A stretch of DNA of 64,000 nt, taken from the NCBI RefSeq assembly GCF_008632125.1, contig NZ_VWRN01000045.1:124001-188000 (forward strand). The letters are read 5' to 3'. The notes under the pieces are model-generated. The model was not told the origin of the DNA and did not search any database. It saw only the letters and a program-made list of their open reading frames with translations. This document shows, piece by piece, positions 1-8,445 of the stretch (within the stretch, counting starts at the first letter, position 1; each line of letters opens with the position of its first letter). Made by a program: the position numbers and the translations under genes. Source of the DNA: Cupriavidus cauae. Lineage in GTDB: Bacteria > Pseudomonadota > Gammaproteobacteria > Burkholderiales > Burkholderiaceae.

Positions 1-1153
1 CGCCCGCCGTCGCGCCAATCCTCACCTCGACGGGGCTGAATCCGCCTTGCTCGGTCTGTACCATGACGACGGTGCGCGTGCCCGTACGAATCAACGCCTC
101 GCTCGGTACCAGTAGCCGATCCGGGCCCGGGGCTGGCGCAAAGCGAACGGACACGAACATGCCGGGCAGCAATTGCCGGCCCTTGTTGTTCAACTCGATG
201 CGAACCCTGGCCGTACGCGTTGCCGTGCTGACATCGGGCAGGATGGCATCGACCTTGCCGTCCAGTGTCTGCCCGGGCAGCGCTGCCGCGACGGCCGTAA
301 CCGATTGTCCGGGCCGCAACGGGGCAGCCTGGCTTTCCGGTACTTCGGCGATCACCCAAACGGTCGCGAGACTGGCGATCCGAAACAGGGTCATGCCGGG
401 CGACAGGGTCATGCCATCGCGCGCGCCGATTTCGGTCAGAACGCCATCGATCGAGCTTGTGATGGCCAGGCGCGGCTGCAGCTTGCCGCTCTTCTGCACC
501 AGCCGTATGTGGCTCTCGCTCATGCCGACCTGCCGCATGCGCGCGATGGCGGCCTCCCGCAGATCGTGCTGCAGGCCGGCGCTCATGCGGCTGACAGCGA
601 GGTATTCCTCCTGTGCGGCCACCCATTCAGGCGCGTAGATCAACGCCAGCGCCTGACCCTTGCTGACCGGGTCGAGCGTGGTCCTGGCATAGGTTCGCTC
701 AACGAAGCCGGTGGTACGCGCTTGCAGTACCTCGATGCCGCGCTCGTTGATCGCGACATTGCCCGGCACCTCGAGCGTGGGTTCGAGTCGTCCCGTCTTG
801 ACCTGCGTGGTGCGAATGCCAAGGTTCTGCAAGACGCGGCTGTCGATGGTGACGGCGGCGTCGCCGCCCGCATCCTCATGGACGGGCGACAACGGCATGT
901 CCATGAAGGGAGACTTGCCCGGCTTGTCGAAGCGCTGGCCCGGCACCATCGGATCGTGCCAATAGAGGATGCGCTTGCCTGTCTTCGGGTCGATATCCCC
1001 GGCCTTCAGTTCGGATCCGGCCGACGCGCCAATGGATGGTGGGGCGGCCGGCGTGATGTTGCGCCCATGCTGTTGGCCCAGGTAATAAGCCGTGCCTACG
1101 CTGGCGGCGACGAGCAGGCCAGCCGCTGCGCGACCGATCGCGGTCCTGTTCAT
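1..1153 (-). CDS. cusB: RND efflux periplasmic adaptor, CusB-like (partial, runs off the left edge)
   Basis: This is the membrane-fusion subunit of a CusCBA/CzcCBA-type tripartite efflux pump, which links the inner-membrane RND pump to the outer-membrane channel. The first 384 residues are visible. An N-terminal hydrophobic segment (about residues 8-26) anchors or exports the protein. A heavy-metal-binding stretch follows, with YWHDPM at 64-69 and Met84/Met86 in a KSPFMDMPLSP context. The lipoyl/barrel-sandwich and alpha-hairpin regions come next. The Met-rich element resembles the Cu(I)/Ag(I)-binding N-terminus of CusB, so monovalent copper or silver is the likeliest substrate. The start ATG at 1153 overlaps the stop of the upstream cusC by ATGA, indicating translational coupling; an in-frame ATG at 1159 is an alternative. 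The RND pump gene probably lies just outside the window. Confidence 0.88.
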   Translation of the reverse strand, partial: MNRTAIGRAAAGLLVAASVGTAYYLGQQHGRNITPAAPPSIGASAGSELKAGDIDPKTGKRILYWHDPMVPGQRFDKPGKSPFMDMPLSPVHEDAGGDAAVTIDSRVLQNLGIRTTQVKTGRLEPTLEVPGNVAINERGIEVLQARTTGFVERTYARTTLDPVSKGQALALIYAPEWVAAQEEYLAVSRMSAGLQHDLREAAIARMRQVGMSESHIRLVQKSGKLQPRLAITSSIDGVLTEIGARDGMTLSPGMTLFRIASLATVWVIAEVPESQAAPLRPGQSVTAVAAALPGQTLDGKVDAILPDVSTATRTARVRIELNNKGRQLLPGMFVSVRFAPAPGPDRLLVPSEALIRTGTRTVVMVQTEQGGFSPVEVRIGATAG

Positions 1154-2469
1154 TCCCATCCCCCATGAACGCGCGTTGCACGCGCCGGCCCCTGCGCGGC
1201 GGTCGGCAGCGGCAGCAGAAAGGCGAGCTCCGTCCACAGGCGCGCGGTGGCGGCCTCCAGTTGAAGGTGCTCCAACGAGATGTCCAGCGCCTTGCGGTTC
1301 GCGTCCGCCACCGCGGTCAACGTTCCGGCGCCGGTACGATAGGCGGTCAGTGCTGCATCGATGCGAGCCTTGGCCAGCGGCAGGGTCGTGTCGACATAGC
1401 GCGCCAGGCGGGATTGATTGAGCTGCCATTGCGCCTGCTTGCCGCGGACCTGGCCGAGCACGCCTCTGCGTATCGACTCGGCCTGTGCCCGCACCGCCTC
1501 GGCTTGCGCCAGCTTCGCCGCCAGTTCGCGGTCTTGACGATGCTTCCGGTCCCACGGCAAGGGGAGGGAGACATTGACGGACACCATATTGGAATACGCG
1601 GGACCCCGCTGGCTGTACATCAACTCCACGCTGACGTCCGGCACCTTGTTCTCGCTTGCGATCCGGCTGTCGGCTTCGGCGACGCCGACCTGCGCCTGGG
1701 CGGCGGCCACGTCCGGCAGTCGCATCACGGTATCGGCGTCCAAATTGCCCAGCCAGGTGGGCAACTCAAGGGCGGGGGGCTCGGCAAGCGGCAGGTCCGC
1801 GGCATCGCCAACCCATCGGCGCAACATCGCCCGGGACGCAGCCACAGCCGCGCGCGCCTCGTCTTCCCGGTTCCGGACCTGCTGAAGTTCGAGCTGAGCG
1901 GTCAGAATCTCGGCCCGGGTGCCGCGGTCGGCGCGGTAGGCGGCTTCGGCGGCGTCCACCATCAATCGGATGGACTGCGTCTGTTCAGCAAATACATCGA
2001 GCATTCGCTCGGCGTACTGCCGCTCGAGCCAGGCGCTGGCCGTGCCGCGCTGCACGGCGGCCAGCGCCACCGTGCGCTGCGCCTCCGCGGAGGTGGCTTC
2101 AGCCTCGAAACGTTGGGCGCGGGCCTGGCGCTTCGCCGTTCGGGTGAACTCCTGCATCACGCTGATCGACCGCATCGTCATGGCTTCGGTGCCGAGCGAA
2201 AACCGGTCGCGGCCGTCGACCGGGACGTTGTTGACACCGACTTTGAGCACCGGGTCCGGCAGTTGGCCGCCTGCAACCGCCATTTCGATGGCGGACTGCA
2301 CCGCGGACGAGGATGTTTCTGCGTCGCTCGACCGGGATGATGCGAGCGCGACCGCTTCCTGCAACGAGAGGCGGCTCGCCGGCTGCGCCCATGGCGTATG
2401 ACTGGCGCCGAGCAGCGTGATGGCGAACGCCAGCCGGCGTCCGCACAATGGGGGGAAACGCAAATGCAT
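1150..2469 (-). CDS. cusC: Outer membrane channel of RND efflux system (TolC family, CusC-like)
   Basis: This 439-residue protein belongs to the outer membrane efflux family. It has a Sec signal peptide (residues 1 to about 28, ending near TPWA) and two long helical repeat segments rich in Ala, Gln and Arg, typical of the TolC trench helices. It forms the outer-membrane exit duct of the efflux complex encoded with the CusB-like adaptor. The start at 2469 is chosen because GGAGG lies 4-5 bases upstream of that ATG; an upstream in-frame ATG at 2487 has no such site. Its stop overlaps the cusB start by ATGA. Gene order (exported small protein, C, B) matches a cus/czc operon transcribed leftward. 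No usual lipobox Cys is obvious after the signal, so acylation is uncertain. Confidence 0.87.
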   Translation of the reverse strand: MHLRFPPLCGRRLAFAITLLGASHTPWAQPASRLSLQEAVALASSRSSDAETSSSAVQSAIEMAVAGGQLPDPVLKVGVNNVPVDGRDRFSLGTEAMTMRSISVMQEFTRTAKRQARAQRFEAEATSAEAQRTVALAAVQRGTASAWLERQYAERMLDVFAEQTQSIRLMVDAAEAAYRADRGTRAEILTAQLELQQVRNREDEARAAVAASRAMLRRWVGDAADLPLAEPPALELPTWLGNLDADTVMRLPDVAAAQAQVGVAEADSRIASENKVPDVSVELMYSQRGPAYSNMVSVNVSLPLPWDRKHRQDRELAAKLAQAEAVRAQAESIRRGVLGQVRGKQAQWQLNQSRLARYVDTTLPLAKARIDAALTAYRTGAGTLTAVADANRKALDISLEHLQLEAATARLWTELAFLLPLPTAAQGPARATRVHGGWE

Positions 2470-2540
2470 AAAGCCTCCGCAAAGCAACGACCGCCCTCAG
2501 ACGACGTGTCGGGGCGCGATAGGTGGCGTTGCGGCGGAGG

Positions 2541-2960
2541 CTACGTTCGGAAACAGCAGTGCAGGATGGAGAGCGGGCGAGGAGGGCCGCGTGGCGTGGC
2601 TCCCGCAGCCGCCGCGTTCGGGCGCGCGAGCAGCGGCTCCGGCACCAGCATCACGGGATGGACCAGGCTTGCATGAAACACCGGAAGCTGCGGGCTGGCA
2701 TGGTCGAGGGACTTGGATCCCAGCTGGCAGTGTTCGAGGCACAGCCCATCGTGCGAATCCGGCTCGACGGCCTTCTGCGCCATGTCGGGACACGACTCGG
2801 TCATGCCAATCATGCCCGTCATGTCCCGGTCGGTACTGACGGCGTACCGGCTGCCCGCGCAAGCGTACGCCGCCGCTGCCAGCTGGACTGTCAGGAAAGC
2901 GGTCAGCAGGAATGCGGCCAGCCAAAGCCGCCGGAGGGACGTGCGCGCGTGTGGGCCCAT
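2541..2960 (-). CDS. Small exported Met/Cys/His-containing protein upstream of cusC
   Basis: This 139-residue protein has an N-terminal signal peptide (LRRLWLAAFLLTAFL, Ala-rich end near residue 33) and is predicted periplasmic. The mature part contains DMTGMIGM, a CPDM, a CLEHC and a terminal HCC, all candidate soft-metal ligands. It lies 71 bp upstream of cusC on the same strand, so it is probably the first gene of the efflux operon. Small exported proteins of this kind often accompany copper/silver efflux genes in Burkholderiales, and a periplasmic metal-binding or accessory role is inferred from context only. No named family was recognised with confidence. The start at 2960 is the first ATG before the signal peptide. 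Confidence 0.62.
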   Translation of the reverse strand: MGPHARTSLRRLWLAAFLLTAFLTVQLAAAAYACAGSRYAVSTDRDMTGMIGMTESCPDMAQKAVEPDSHDGLCLEHCQLGSKSLDHASPQLPVFHASLVHPVMLVPEPLLARPNAAAAGATPRGPPRPLSILHCCFRT

Positions 2961-3045
2961 GTTGGCCGAATGGTACCAGCGATTGACTCGGCAAGCGCGA
3001 GGCAGCCGGCAGTCCCTGGCTCGGGGAAATCACCCTTGGCAGCGG

Positions 3046-4029
3046 TCAACGAGCGGAGGGCTGAGTCCTCGCCGGGCGCGGACGTGTCGAAGCCGGCGCG
3101 TGCGGGCCGATATCCTGCCCGCCCAGCCGCATCGCCAGATAATCGATCAGCACGCGCACCTTCGGCGGCATCACGCGCTTGGGGGGATACAGCAACCACA
3201 CCGCGCCCTGGTAGGCCCGGGCACGGAAGTCCCAGTCCGGCAGCACCTGCACCAACTTGCCAGATTGCAGCGCGGCCTGCGCGGCGAAGTCCGGCAAGGC
3301 CGCAATCCCCAGGCTGCCCAGCGCACCTTCGAGCCGCGCGCCGACATGGTTGGCGATATAGCGCCCGCGCACCGTGACCGTCTGCGTTTCCGTGCCGCGG
3401 CGAAAGCGCCAGCGATTGTCGTCGGCGACCTCGCCGAGGAACATGCAGTCGTGCTCGGCCAGCTCGCGCGGCTGCGCCGGTACGCCGCGCTTGCGCAGGT
3501 AGCGCGGCGACGCGCATAACACCCAGCGCACCGCGCCTAGCCGGCGTCCCGCCAGCCCCGGCGGCGGATCGTCGGTCAGCCGGATCACCAGATCGACCTC
3601 GTCGGCCAGCGGGTCGACGCTCTGGTCGGAAAAACGCAGATGCACGTCGATCTGCTCGTACTGGCGCAGGAACGCGGGGATCAGCGGGTGGATCACGGTC
3701 TTGGCGTAGGCCACCGGCGCGCTCAGCGTGACGCGGCCCTGCGGCAGCCCGCCAAGCTGGCCGGCCGCATCGACGGCGCCCGCCGCGGCGCCCACCATGT
3801 CGCGGCAGAACCGCGCCACCTGTTCGCCGGCCTCTGTTACCCGGACCTTGCGCGTCGAGCGTTCCAGCAGCCGCGTGGCCAGCGCCTCCTCGAGCCGCTT
3901 GATCTGCCGGCTGACGGTCGATGGCGTGCTGCCGAGCTGGCGGGCCGCCAGCGAGAAGTTGCCGGTGTCGACGACGCGGGCGAAGACGGCCAGGTCGGGG
4001 AGCAGGGCGATCAAGGTGTTCTGATGCAT
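3046..4029 (-). CDS. LysR family transcriptional regulator
   Basis: This 327-residue regulator has a clear N-terminal winged helix-turn-helix (residues about 8-67, with NFSLAARQLGSTPSTVSRQI as the recognition region). A LysR substrate-binding domain follows (about 95-300). The subgroup resembles the CrgA/DsdC-like regulators whose effector domain begins GRVTLSAPVAYAK. The open frame continues far upstream through the repeat array, but the ATG at 4029 gives the usual distance to the HTH. It is divergent from the DMT transporter at 4278, with the octanucleotide array between them, so that exporter is the likely target. The C-terminal 25 residues are Pro/Arg-rich and probably disordered. The effector cannot be deduced. 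Confidence 0.85.
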   Translation of the reverse strand: MHQNTLIALLPDLAVFARVVDTGNFSLAARQLGSTPSTVSRQIKRLEEALATRLLERSTRKVRVTEAGEQVARFCRDMVGAAAGAVDAAGQLGGLPQGRVTLSAPVAYAKTVIHPLIPAFLRQYEQIDVHLRFSDQSVDPLADEVDLVIRLTDDPPPGLAGRRLGAVRWVLCASPRYLRKRGVPAQPRELAEHDCMFLGEVADDNRWRFRRGTETQTVTVRGRYIANHVGARLEGALGSLGIAALPDFAAQAALQSGKLVQVLPDWDFRARAYQGAVWLLYPPKRVMPPKVRVLIDYLAMRLGGQDIGPHAPASTRPRPARTQPSAR

Positions 4030-4155
4030 CGTGGCGGGCGCAGCGATTGATGAATCGGCGACATCAAAGATTTTCGGATGGAGCAGATTATCACCGTCGA
4101 TGCAATACCGGACAATGCGTGAAACGCCATCTCCTTGTCCGCGCATCCGCCGATT

Positions 4156-4275
4156 CCCCGAATCCCCGAATCCCCGAATCCCCGAATCCCCGAATCCCCG
4201 AATCCCCGAAGCCCCGAATCCCCGAAGCCCCGAAGCCCCGAATCCCCGAATCCCCGAAGCCCCGAAGCCCCGAAG
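4156..4275. repeat. Octanucleotide tandem array, 15 x CCCCGAAT/G
   Basis: Fifteen uninterrupted 8-bp units of CCCCGAAT (nine) or CCCCGAAG (six) run from 4156 to 4275. They end two bases before the ATG at 4278 of the DMT transporter, within the LysR/DMT divergent intergenic region. Because 8 is not a multiple of 3, three units make one 24-base cycle. No stop codon arises in any frame on either strand, whatever the copy number. The T/G variants are not randomly placed: T units predominate at the left, G units at the right. Confidence 0.97.
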
Positions 4276-4277
4276 CC

Positions 4278-5237
4278 ATGACCGCCCAACAAGCCCGCCT
4301 GCTGATGTTGTCCGACCTGATGCTGCTCGGGGTCGCCGTGGTATGGGGCACCAGCTACGGCGTCGCCAAGCAGGCGCTGCAGCACTACCCGGTGCTCGGC
4401 CTGCTCGCGCTGCGCTTCGGGCTGACCTTCGTGCTGCTGTCGCCGACGCTGGCCGGGCTGCGCGGCATACCGGCGGCGTCGCTGGCGCGCGTAGCGGGCG
4501 CGGGTGTGCTGCTGCTCGGCATCTTCCTGTGCGAGACATTCGGCCTGTTGCTGACGCGCGCGGCCAATGCGGCGTTCCTGATCAGCCTGTGCGTGGTGCT
4601 GACCCCCCTGATCGAGTGGCTGCTGCTGTCGCGCCGGCCGACCCGTCTGGAATGGGCGGCGGTGCTGCTGTCGCTGTGCGGCGCGTGGATATTGGCCGCG
4701 GACGGTGCCGGGTCGCTGTCGTTCCATCCCGGCGATGCGCTGATCCTGCTGGCCGCGCTGCTGCGGGCCATCTATGTTTGTGCGATGAAGCACAGCATGG
4801 GCCGGCAGCCCCCGCCCGCGCTGGCGGTCACCGCGCTGCAGGCCGGCGTGGTGTCGGCCGGCAGCGTGGCGGTGGCTATGGCAGTGGCATTTGCCGGTGG
4901 GGCCGCCACCTGGCCGCTGCCGCCGTTGCCCGGCTTCGGCGCGCAGGGCGCCTTCTGGCTGTGCCTGCTGTACCTGGTCGGCGCCTGCACGCTGTTCGCG
5001 TTCTTTGCGCAGAACTATGCGATCAAGCGCAGCAGCCCCACGCGCGTGGCCTTGCTGATGGGCAGCGAACCCGCGTTCGGCGCGCTGTTCGCATGGCTGT
5101 GGCTGGGCGAGCGGATCGCGCTGTCCGGCTGGATCGGCGGCGGCCTGATCGTGCTGGCCTCGCTGCTGGCGACCGTGCGATGGCAGCGTGCAATCGCGCC
5201 CGTGCACGATGTGCCGGGCGTCGCGGAGCGGACGTAG
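4278..5237 (+). CDS. DMT superfamily EamA-type transporter
   Basis: This 319-residue integral membrane protein has about ten hydrophobic helices in two EamA repeats (residues about 15-145 and 160-300). GVAVVWGTSYGVAKQAL opens the first repeat and a LLGIFLCETFGLLLT segment sits in the middle, typical of RhaT/YdcZ-like drug/metabolite exporters. Substrates of this family range from amino acids to nucleosides and cannot be predicted here. The start ATG at 4278 directly abuts the octanucleotide array, and the upstream 20 bases contain only GAAG-type weak ribosome-binding sequence. Later in-frame ATGs near 4305 and 4317 are possible alternatives. It is divergent from a LysR gene, a common regulator-exporter pairing. 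Confidence 0.88.
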   Translation: MTAQQARLLMLSDLMLLGVAVVWGTSYGVAKQALQHYPVLGLLALRFGLTFVLLSPTLAGLRGIPAASLARVAGAGVLLLGIFLCETFGLLLTRAANAAFLISLCVVLTPLIEWLLLSRRPTRLEWAAVLLSLCGAWILAADGAGSLSFHPGDALILLAALLRAIYVCAMKHSMGRQPPPALAVTALQAGVVSAGSVAVAMAVAFAGGAATWPLPPLPGFGAQGAFWLCLLYLVGACTLFAFFAQNYAIKRSSPTRVALLMGSEPAFGALFAWLWLGERIALSGWIGGGLIVLASLLATVRWQRAIAPVHDVPGVAERT

Positions 5238-5277
5238 CGGCAGCGCCCGCCACCCTGAAACCCGAGCCCCGGCGCGT

Positions 5278-6861
5278 TCAATGCGCGGCGGTGAGCCCGG
5301 CGTCGTGGCTGGCGTAGCGGCCCAGCGCCACCTTGATCGCCAGCAGCACGGGGATCGCCACGACAAACAGCAGCGCCAGCGACAGGAAGCCGGCGTTGAA
5401 GGCGAGGGCGCCCGCCTGCCGCTCCAGCAGCGGTTCCAGCGTCGCGGCGATCGCCACGGCGGGATCGGCGTGCGACAGTGCCTGGCGCAGCGGCGTTTCC
5501 ATCGATCCCGTGGCCAGCGGCGCATCCATGCCGACCGGCAGCGTCTGCACCAGCGCGGCCCGCGCGGCGCCATGGCGATGGTGCAGATACGTCTGCAGGA
5601 AGGCGATGCCGATCAGTCCGCCGAATTGCCGCCCGAAGTTGAACAGCGCGGCGCCCTGGCAGGCCAGCGCCGCAGGCAGTCCGCCCAGCGTGACCAGCGT
5701 CAGCGAGACGAACATCAGCCCGAGGCCGAAGCCGCGGATCAGCAGCGGCGGGGTCATGTCGGGCAGGCCGCTGTACGCGGTGGCATACGACAGCATGCCC
5801 ATCGCCAGCATGAACAGCACGATGCCGAGCGGGATCAGCTTGAACGGCGCCACGCGCGTGTATTGCGCCAGCGCGCCGCCCAGCAGCAGGCCCAGCGACG
5901 CGGTGGCGGCGCTCGATACCAGCAGATCGCCCGCATGGGTTGGGCTCAGCCACAGCACGTTGAGCGCGAAGGCGGGCAGCAGGAAGGCGCTGCCGAACAG
6001 CGCGAAGCCGGCCACGAAGCTGACGCAGAAGCCGAAGGCGAAATGCGGGTCGCGGAACAGCCGCGCCTGCAGCCAGCGCGGGCTATCGCACCGGCGCTGG
6101 CGCCATGCCGCCAGCACCAAGGCCGCCCCGGCCAGCAGTCCGGCCTGCACGATCCGTGGCGAGTGCAGCCAGTCGTGACGATTGCCTTCCTGCAGCACGA
6201 ATACCGTGGCGATCGACGCGACGGTCAGCAGCGCGATACCGATCGGATCGAGCGCGTGCGGCAGCGCCGTGCTTCCCACGTCGATACGCTGGTCGGTGGC
6301 CTCGCGAGGGAGGACCAACAGCGCCAGCCCGATCCCCGCCAGCCCGAATGGCACACCCGCCAGGAACACCAGGCGCCAGGACCCATGATCGGTGACCCAT
6401 CCCTGCGCCAGCGGTGCCAGCGTGGTCGGCGCCATCACGGTCGCCAGCGCGAACACCGCCTGGCTCAGCGGCACCCAGCGCGGCGGCGCATCGCGAAACA
6501 GCAGCGCCTGCGCGGTGGCGAGCATCAGCGCGGCGGTAGCGCCCTGCACGAAGCGGCAGGCGCCCAGCATCGCCAAATCGAGCGGCAGCGATGCGGCCGC
6601 GGTCGACGCCACCAGCAGGACGCCGGACCACCGCAGCACCGCTGCCTCGCCGAAGCGGCGCGCCACCGCGGCCGCGATCACGAACGCCGCCAGCTTCGCC
6701 GCGAAGTACAGGATGTTGAGCCACGCCGCCTCGTCCAGCGTCGCATGCAGCCCGCCGGCGAAATGCGCCCGATTGACCATCATCAGCGTGCCGTTGATGG
6801 CGTCGGTCAGGGCGAGCAGCGTCACCGCCGCCAGCAGCGCGGCAAAGCGGCGGTCCATCAT
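5278..6861 (-). CDS. MFS transporter, DHA2 (EmrB/QacA-like) drug exporter
   Basis: This 527-residue protein has about 14 hydrophobic segments. MFS family features include a conserved first-helix region (LLALTDAINGTL) and motif-A-like VARRFGEAA after helix 2. Size and helix count fit the DHA2 group of proton-driven multidrug exporters. The start codon at 6861 overlaps the stop of the HlyD/EmrA-like gene (ATGA), so the two are co-translated. Together with the upstream lipoprotein the set resembles an EmrAB-type tripartite pump that needs an outer-membrane channel from elsewhere. Substrate is unknown; aromatic acids or uncouplers are typical for EmrAB relatives. Confidence 0.87.
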   Translation of the reverse strand: MMDRRFAALLAAVTLLALTDAINGTLMMVNRAHFAGGLHATLDEAAWLNILYFAAKLAAFVIAAAVARRFGEAAVLRWSGVLLVASTAAASLPLDLAMLGACRFVQGATAALMLATAQALLFRDAPPRWVPLSQAVFALATVMAPTTLAPLAQGWVTDHGSWRLVFLAGVPFGLAGIGLALLVLPREATDQRIDVGSTALPHALDPIGIALLTVASIATVFVLQEGNRHDWLHSPRIVQAGLLAGAALVLAAWRQRRCDSPRWLQARLFRDPHFAFGFCVSFVAGFALFGSAFLLPAFALNVLWLSPTHAGDLLVSSAATASLGLLLGGALAQYTRVAPFKLIPLGIVLFMLAMGMLSYATAYSGLPDMTPPLLIRGFGLGLMFVSLTLVTLGGLPAALACQGAALFNFGRQFGGLIGIAFLQTYLHHRHGAARAALVQTLPVGMDAPLATGSMETPLRQALSHADPAVAIAATLEPLLERQAGALAFNAGFLSLALLFVVAIPVLLAIKVALGRYASHDAGLTAAH

Positions 6862-8039
6862 CGGGCCTGCGCGAGTTGCTGCGAGAGGCGCTGCGCGGCT
6901 TGCCGTGCGACCGGCGCCGCCGGGGCAGCGGGGGCCGCCCGGGCCGCCGCGCCGGATCGCGTATCGATCGACACCACCGCCGACAGCCCCGGCACCAGCT
7001 TCCCGTGCAGCGGACCGCCGCGCGCCGGCACGATCTTGACCGGCACGTGCTGCACGATCTTCGTGAAGTTGCCGGTGGCGTTGTCCGGCGGCAGCAGCGC
7101 GAACTGCGCGCCGCTGCCCGGCGACACGCTGACGACCGTGCCGTCGATGGGCACGCCGGGATAGCTGTCGAGCTCGATCCGTACCGGGCTGCCGACGCGG
7201 ACGCGATGGAGCTCGGTCTCCTTCAGGTTGGCGACGACCCAGGACGCCTCGACCGGCACCAGCGCGAGGGCCGTGGTGCCGGGCTGCACGTAGCGCCCGA
7301 CGCGAATCTGCCGATTGCCGACGACGCCGTCGACCGGCGCACGCACCACGGTATTGCCGAGGTCGATGCGCGCCAGCTGCAGCCGTGCCAGTGCGGACGC
7401 TTCGGCGGCCCTGGCCTCGTCGACCTGCGCGGCGATCACGTCCAGACGGCGGCGCTCGGCATCGAGGTGGGCCAGCGCGCCTTGCTCGGCGGCCGCCGCC
7501 TGTTCAGCCTCGGCGCGCGCCAGCTCATAGGCCTGGCGGCTGCTGGCGTGCACCTCCAGCAGCTGCGCGTGGCGCCGATGATCGAGCGCCGCGCGGTGCG
7601 TGGCCGACTGGCGGATGCGCAGCGCTGCCTGCGCCTGCCGGATCTGCGCCTGCTGCAGCCGATGCTGGCGCTCCAGCGTGGCCAGCGCCGCGCGGCGCGC
7701 GCGCACATCGGCATCCGCCTGGCCGACGCGCGCCAGATAATCGGCGTCGTCGATGCGGAACAGCACGTCGCCCGCGCGCACTGGCTGATTGTCGTCGACC
7801 GCGACAGCGCGCACATAGCCGGCCACGCGCGGCGCCACCGCCGTGACGTCGGCGCGGACATAGGCGTTGTCGCTGGTCACCGTGTGCTGGCGGTGCTGCC
7901 ACCAGCGATAGCCGCCGTAGCCGGCCAGCATCGCGCCGGCGATCGACAGCGAGACCAGCATCGTTCGCCGCGATGGGCGTTGCGCCAAGCGCCACGATGG
8001 CCGTCGGGAAGGGCCCGGAACCTTTGCCTGGGTCGCCAT
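6858..8039 (-). CDS. HlyD/EmrA family membrane fusion protein
   Basis: This 393-residue periplasmic adaptor has one N-terminal transmembrane helix (residues about 29-48, MLVSLSIAGAMLAGYGGY). A biotinyl-lipoyl half motif follows (APRVAGYVRAVAVDDNQPV), then a long Ala/Gln/Arg-rich coiled-coil hairpin (about 115-210) and the second lipoyl half (VVRAPVDGVVGNRQIRVG). This is the EmrA arrangement. It bridges the DHA2 transporter encoded immediately downstream to an outer-membrane channel. Its stop overlaps the MFS start by four bases, and the lipoprotein gene ends 19 bp upstream, indicating one transcript. The C-terminal 25 residues are Ala/Gln-rich and low in complexity. Confidence 0.89.
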   Translation of the reverse strand: MATQAKVPGPSRRPSWRLAQRPSRRTMLVSLSIAGAMLAGYGGYRWWQHRQHTVTSDNAYVRADVTAVAPRVAGYVRAVAVDDNQPVRAGDVLFRIDDADYLARVGQADADVRARRAALATLERQHRLQQAQIRQAQAALRIRQSATHRAALDHRRHAQLLEVHASSRQAYELARAEAEQAAAAEQGALAHLDAERRRLDVIAAQVDEARAAEASALARLQLARIDLGNTVVRAPVDGVVGNRQIRVGRYVQPGTTALALVPVEASWVVANLKETELHRVRVGSPVRIELDSYPGVPIDGTVVSVSPGSGAQFALLPPDNATGNFTKIVQHVPVKIVPARGGPLHGKLVPGLSAVVSIDTRSGAAARAAPAAPAAPVARQAAQRLSQQLAQAR

Positions 8040-8057
8040 GCAATTTGCTCCGCGCGG

Positions 8058-8297
8058 CTAGCGATCGACGAAGGCGTCGTTCAGGCGGACGCCGCGTCGG
8101 GGTGGCGAATCCTCTTCGAGCATCGGATGCCGGTGATTGATATCGCTCAGGCTCATGCCGATCGGCGCGGGCGCCGGTGTGGACGTCGTGGCGGTGGCAG
8201 CGTCGCCGCCGCCGTCGCCTTGCCTGGTGGCGCAGCCGGACAGGGCGGCCGCCGCGATCGCCAGCGCGATCGAACTGGGGTAGAACCGAAACGTCAT
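8058..8297 (-). CDS. Small hypothetical lipoprotein
   Basis: This 79-residue protein carries a lipoprotein signal: a charged n-region, SSIALAIAAAALSG core and a Cys in the lipobox LSGC at about residue 22. The residue after the Cys is Ala, consistent with sorting to the outer membrane. The mature part is short, Thr/Ala/Pro-rich, and ends in a basic segment. It is the first gene of a probable operon with the HlyD and MFS genes (19 bp gap). Its function is not recognisable; small lipoproteins in such operons may assist pump assembly, but that is inference. Confidence 0.68.
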   Translation of the reverse strand: MTFRFYPSSIALAIAAAALSGCATRQGDGGGDAATATTSTPAPAPIGMSLSDINHRHPMLEEDSPPRRGVRLNDAFVDR

Positions 8298-8445
8298 CGT
8301 GGGCCCGGCATCGTTGCATGCCGCCTCGTGGTGGAAGTGGCACGACTATAGGCAGGGCCGTCACGCAGGGGAAATCGAACGATTCGATGGCCCCCATGCG
8401 GCGTTTCAATGGGGACGTGCCCGCCGCGGCGGGCGTCCGGCACCG

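Noticed and set aside
4156..4275. CRISPR array
   Set aside because: Units are contiguous 8-mers with no spacers and no cas genes nearby.
4030..4277. N-terminal extension of the LysR gene through the octanucleotide array
   Set aside because: The extra sequence is Gly/Phe/Arg repeat translation with no homology; the ATG at 4029 gives the normal LysR N-terminus.
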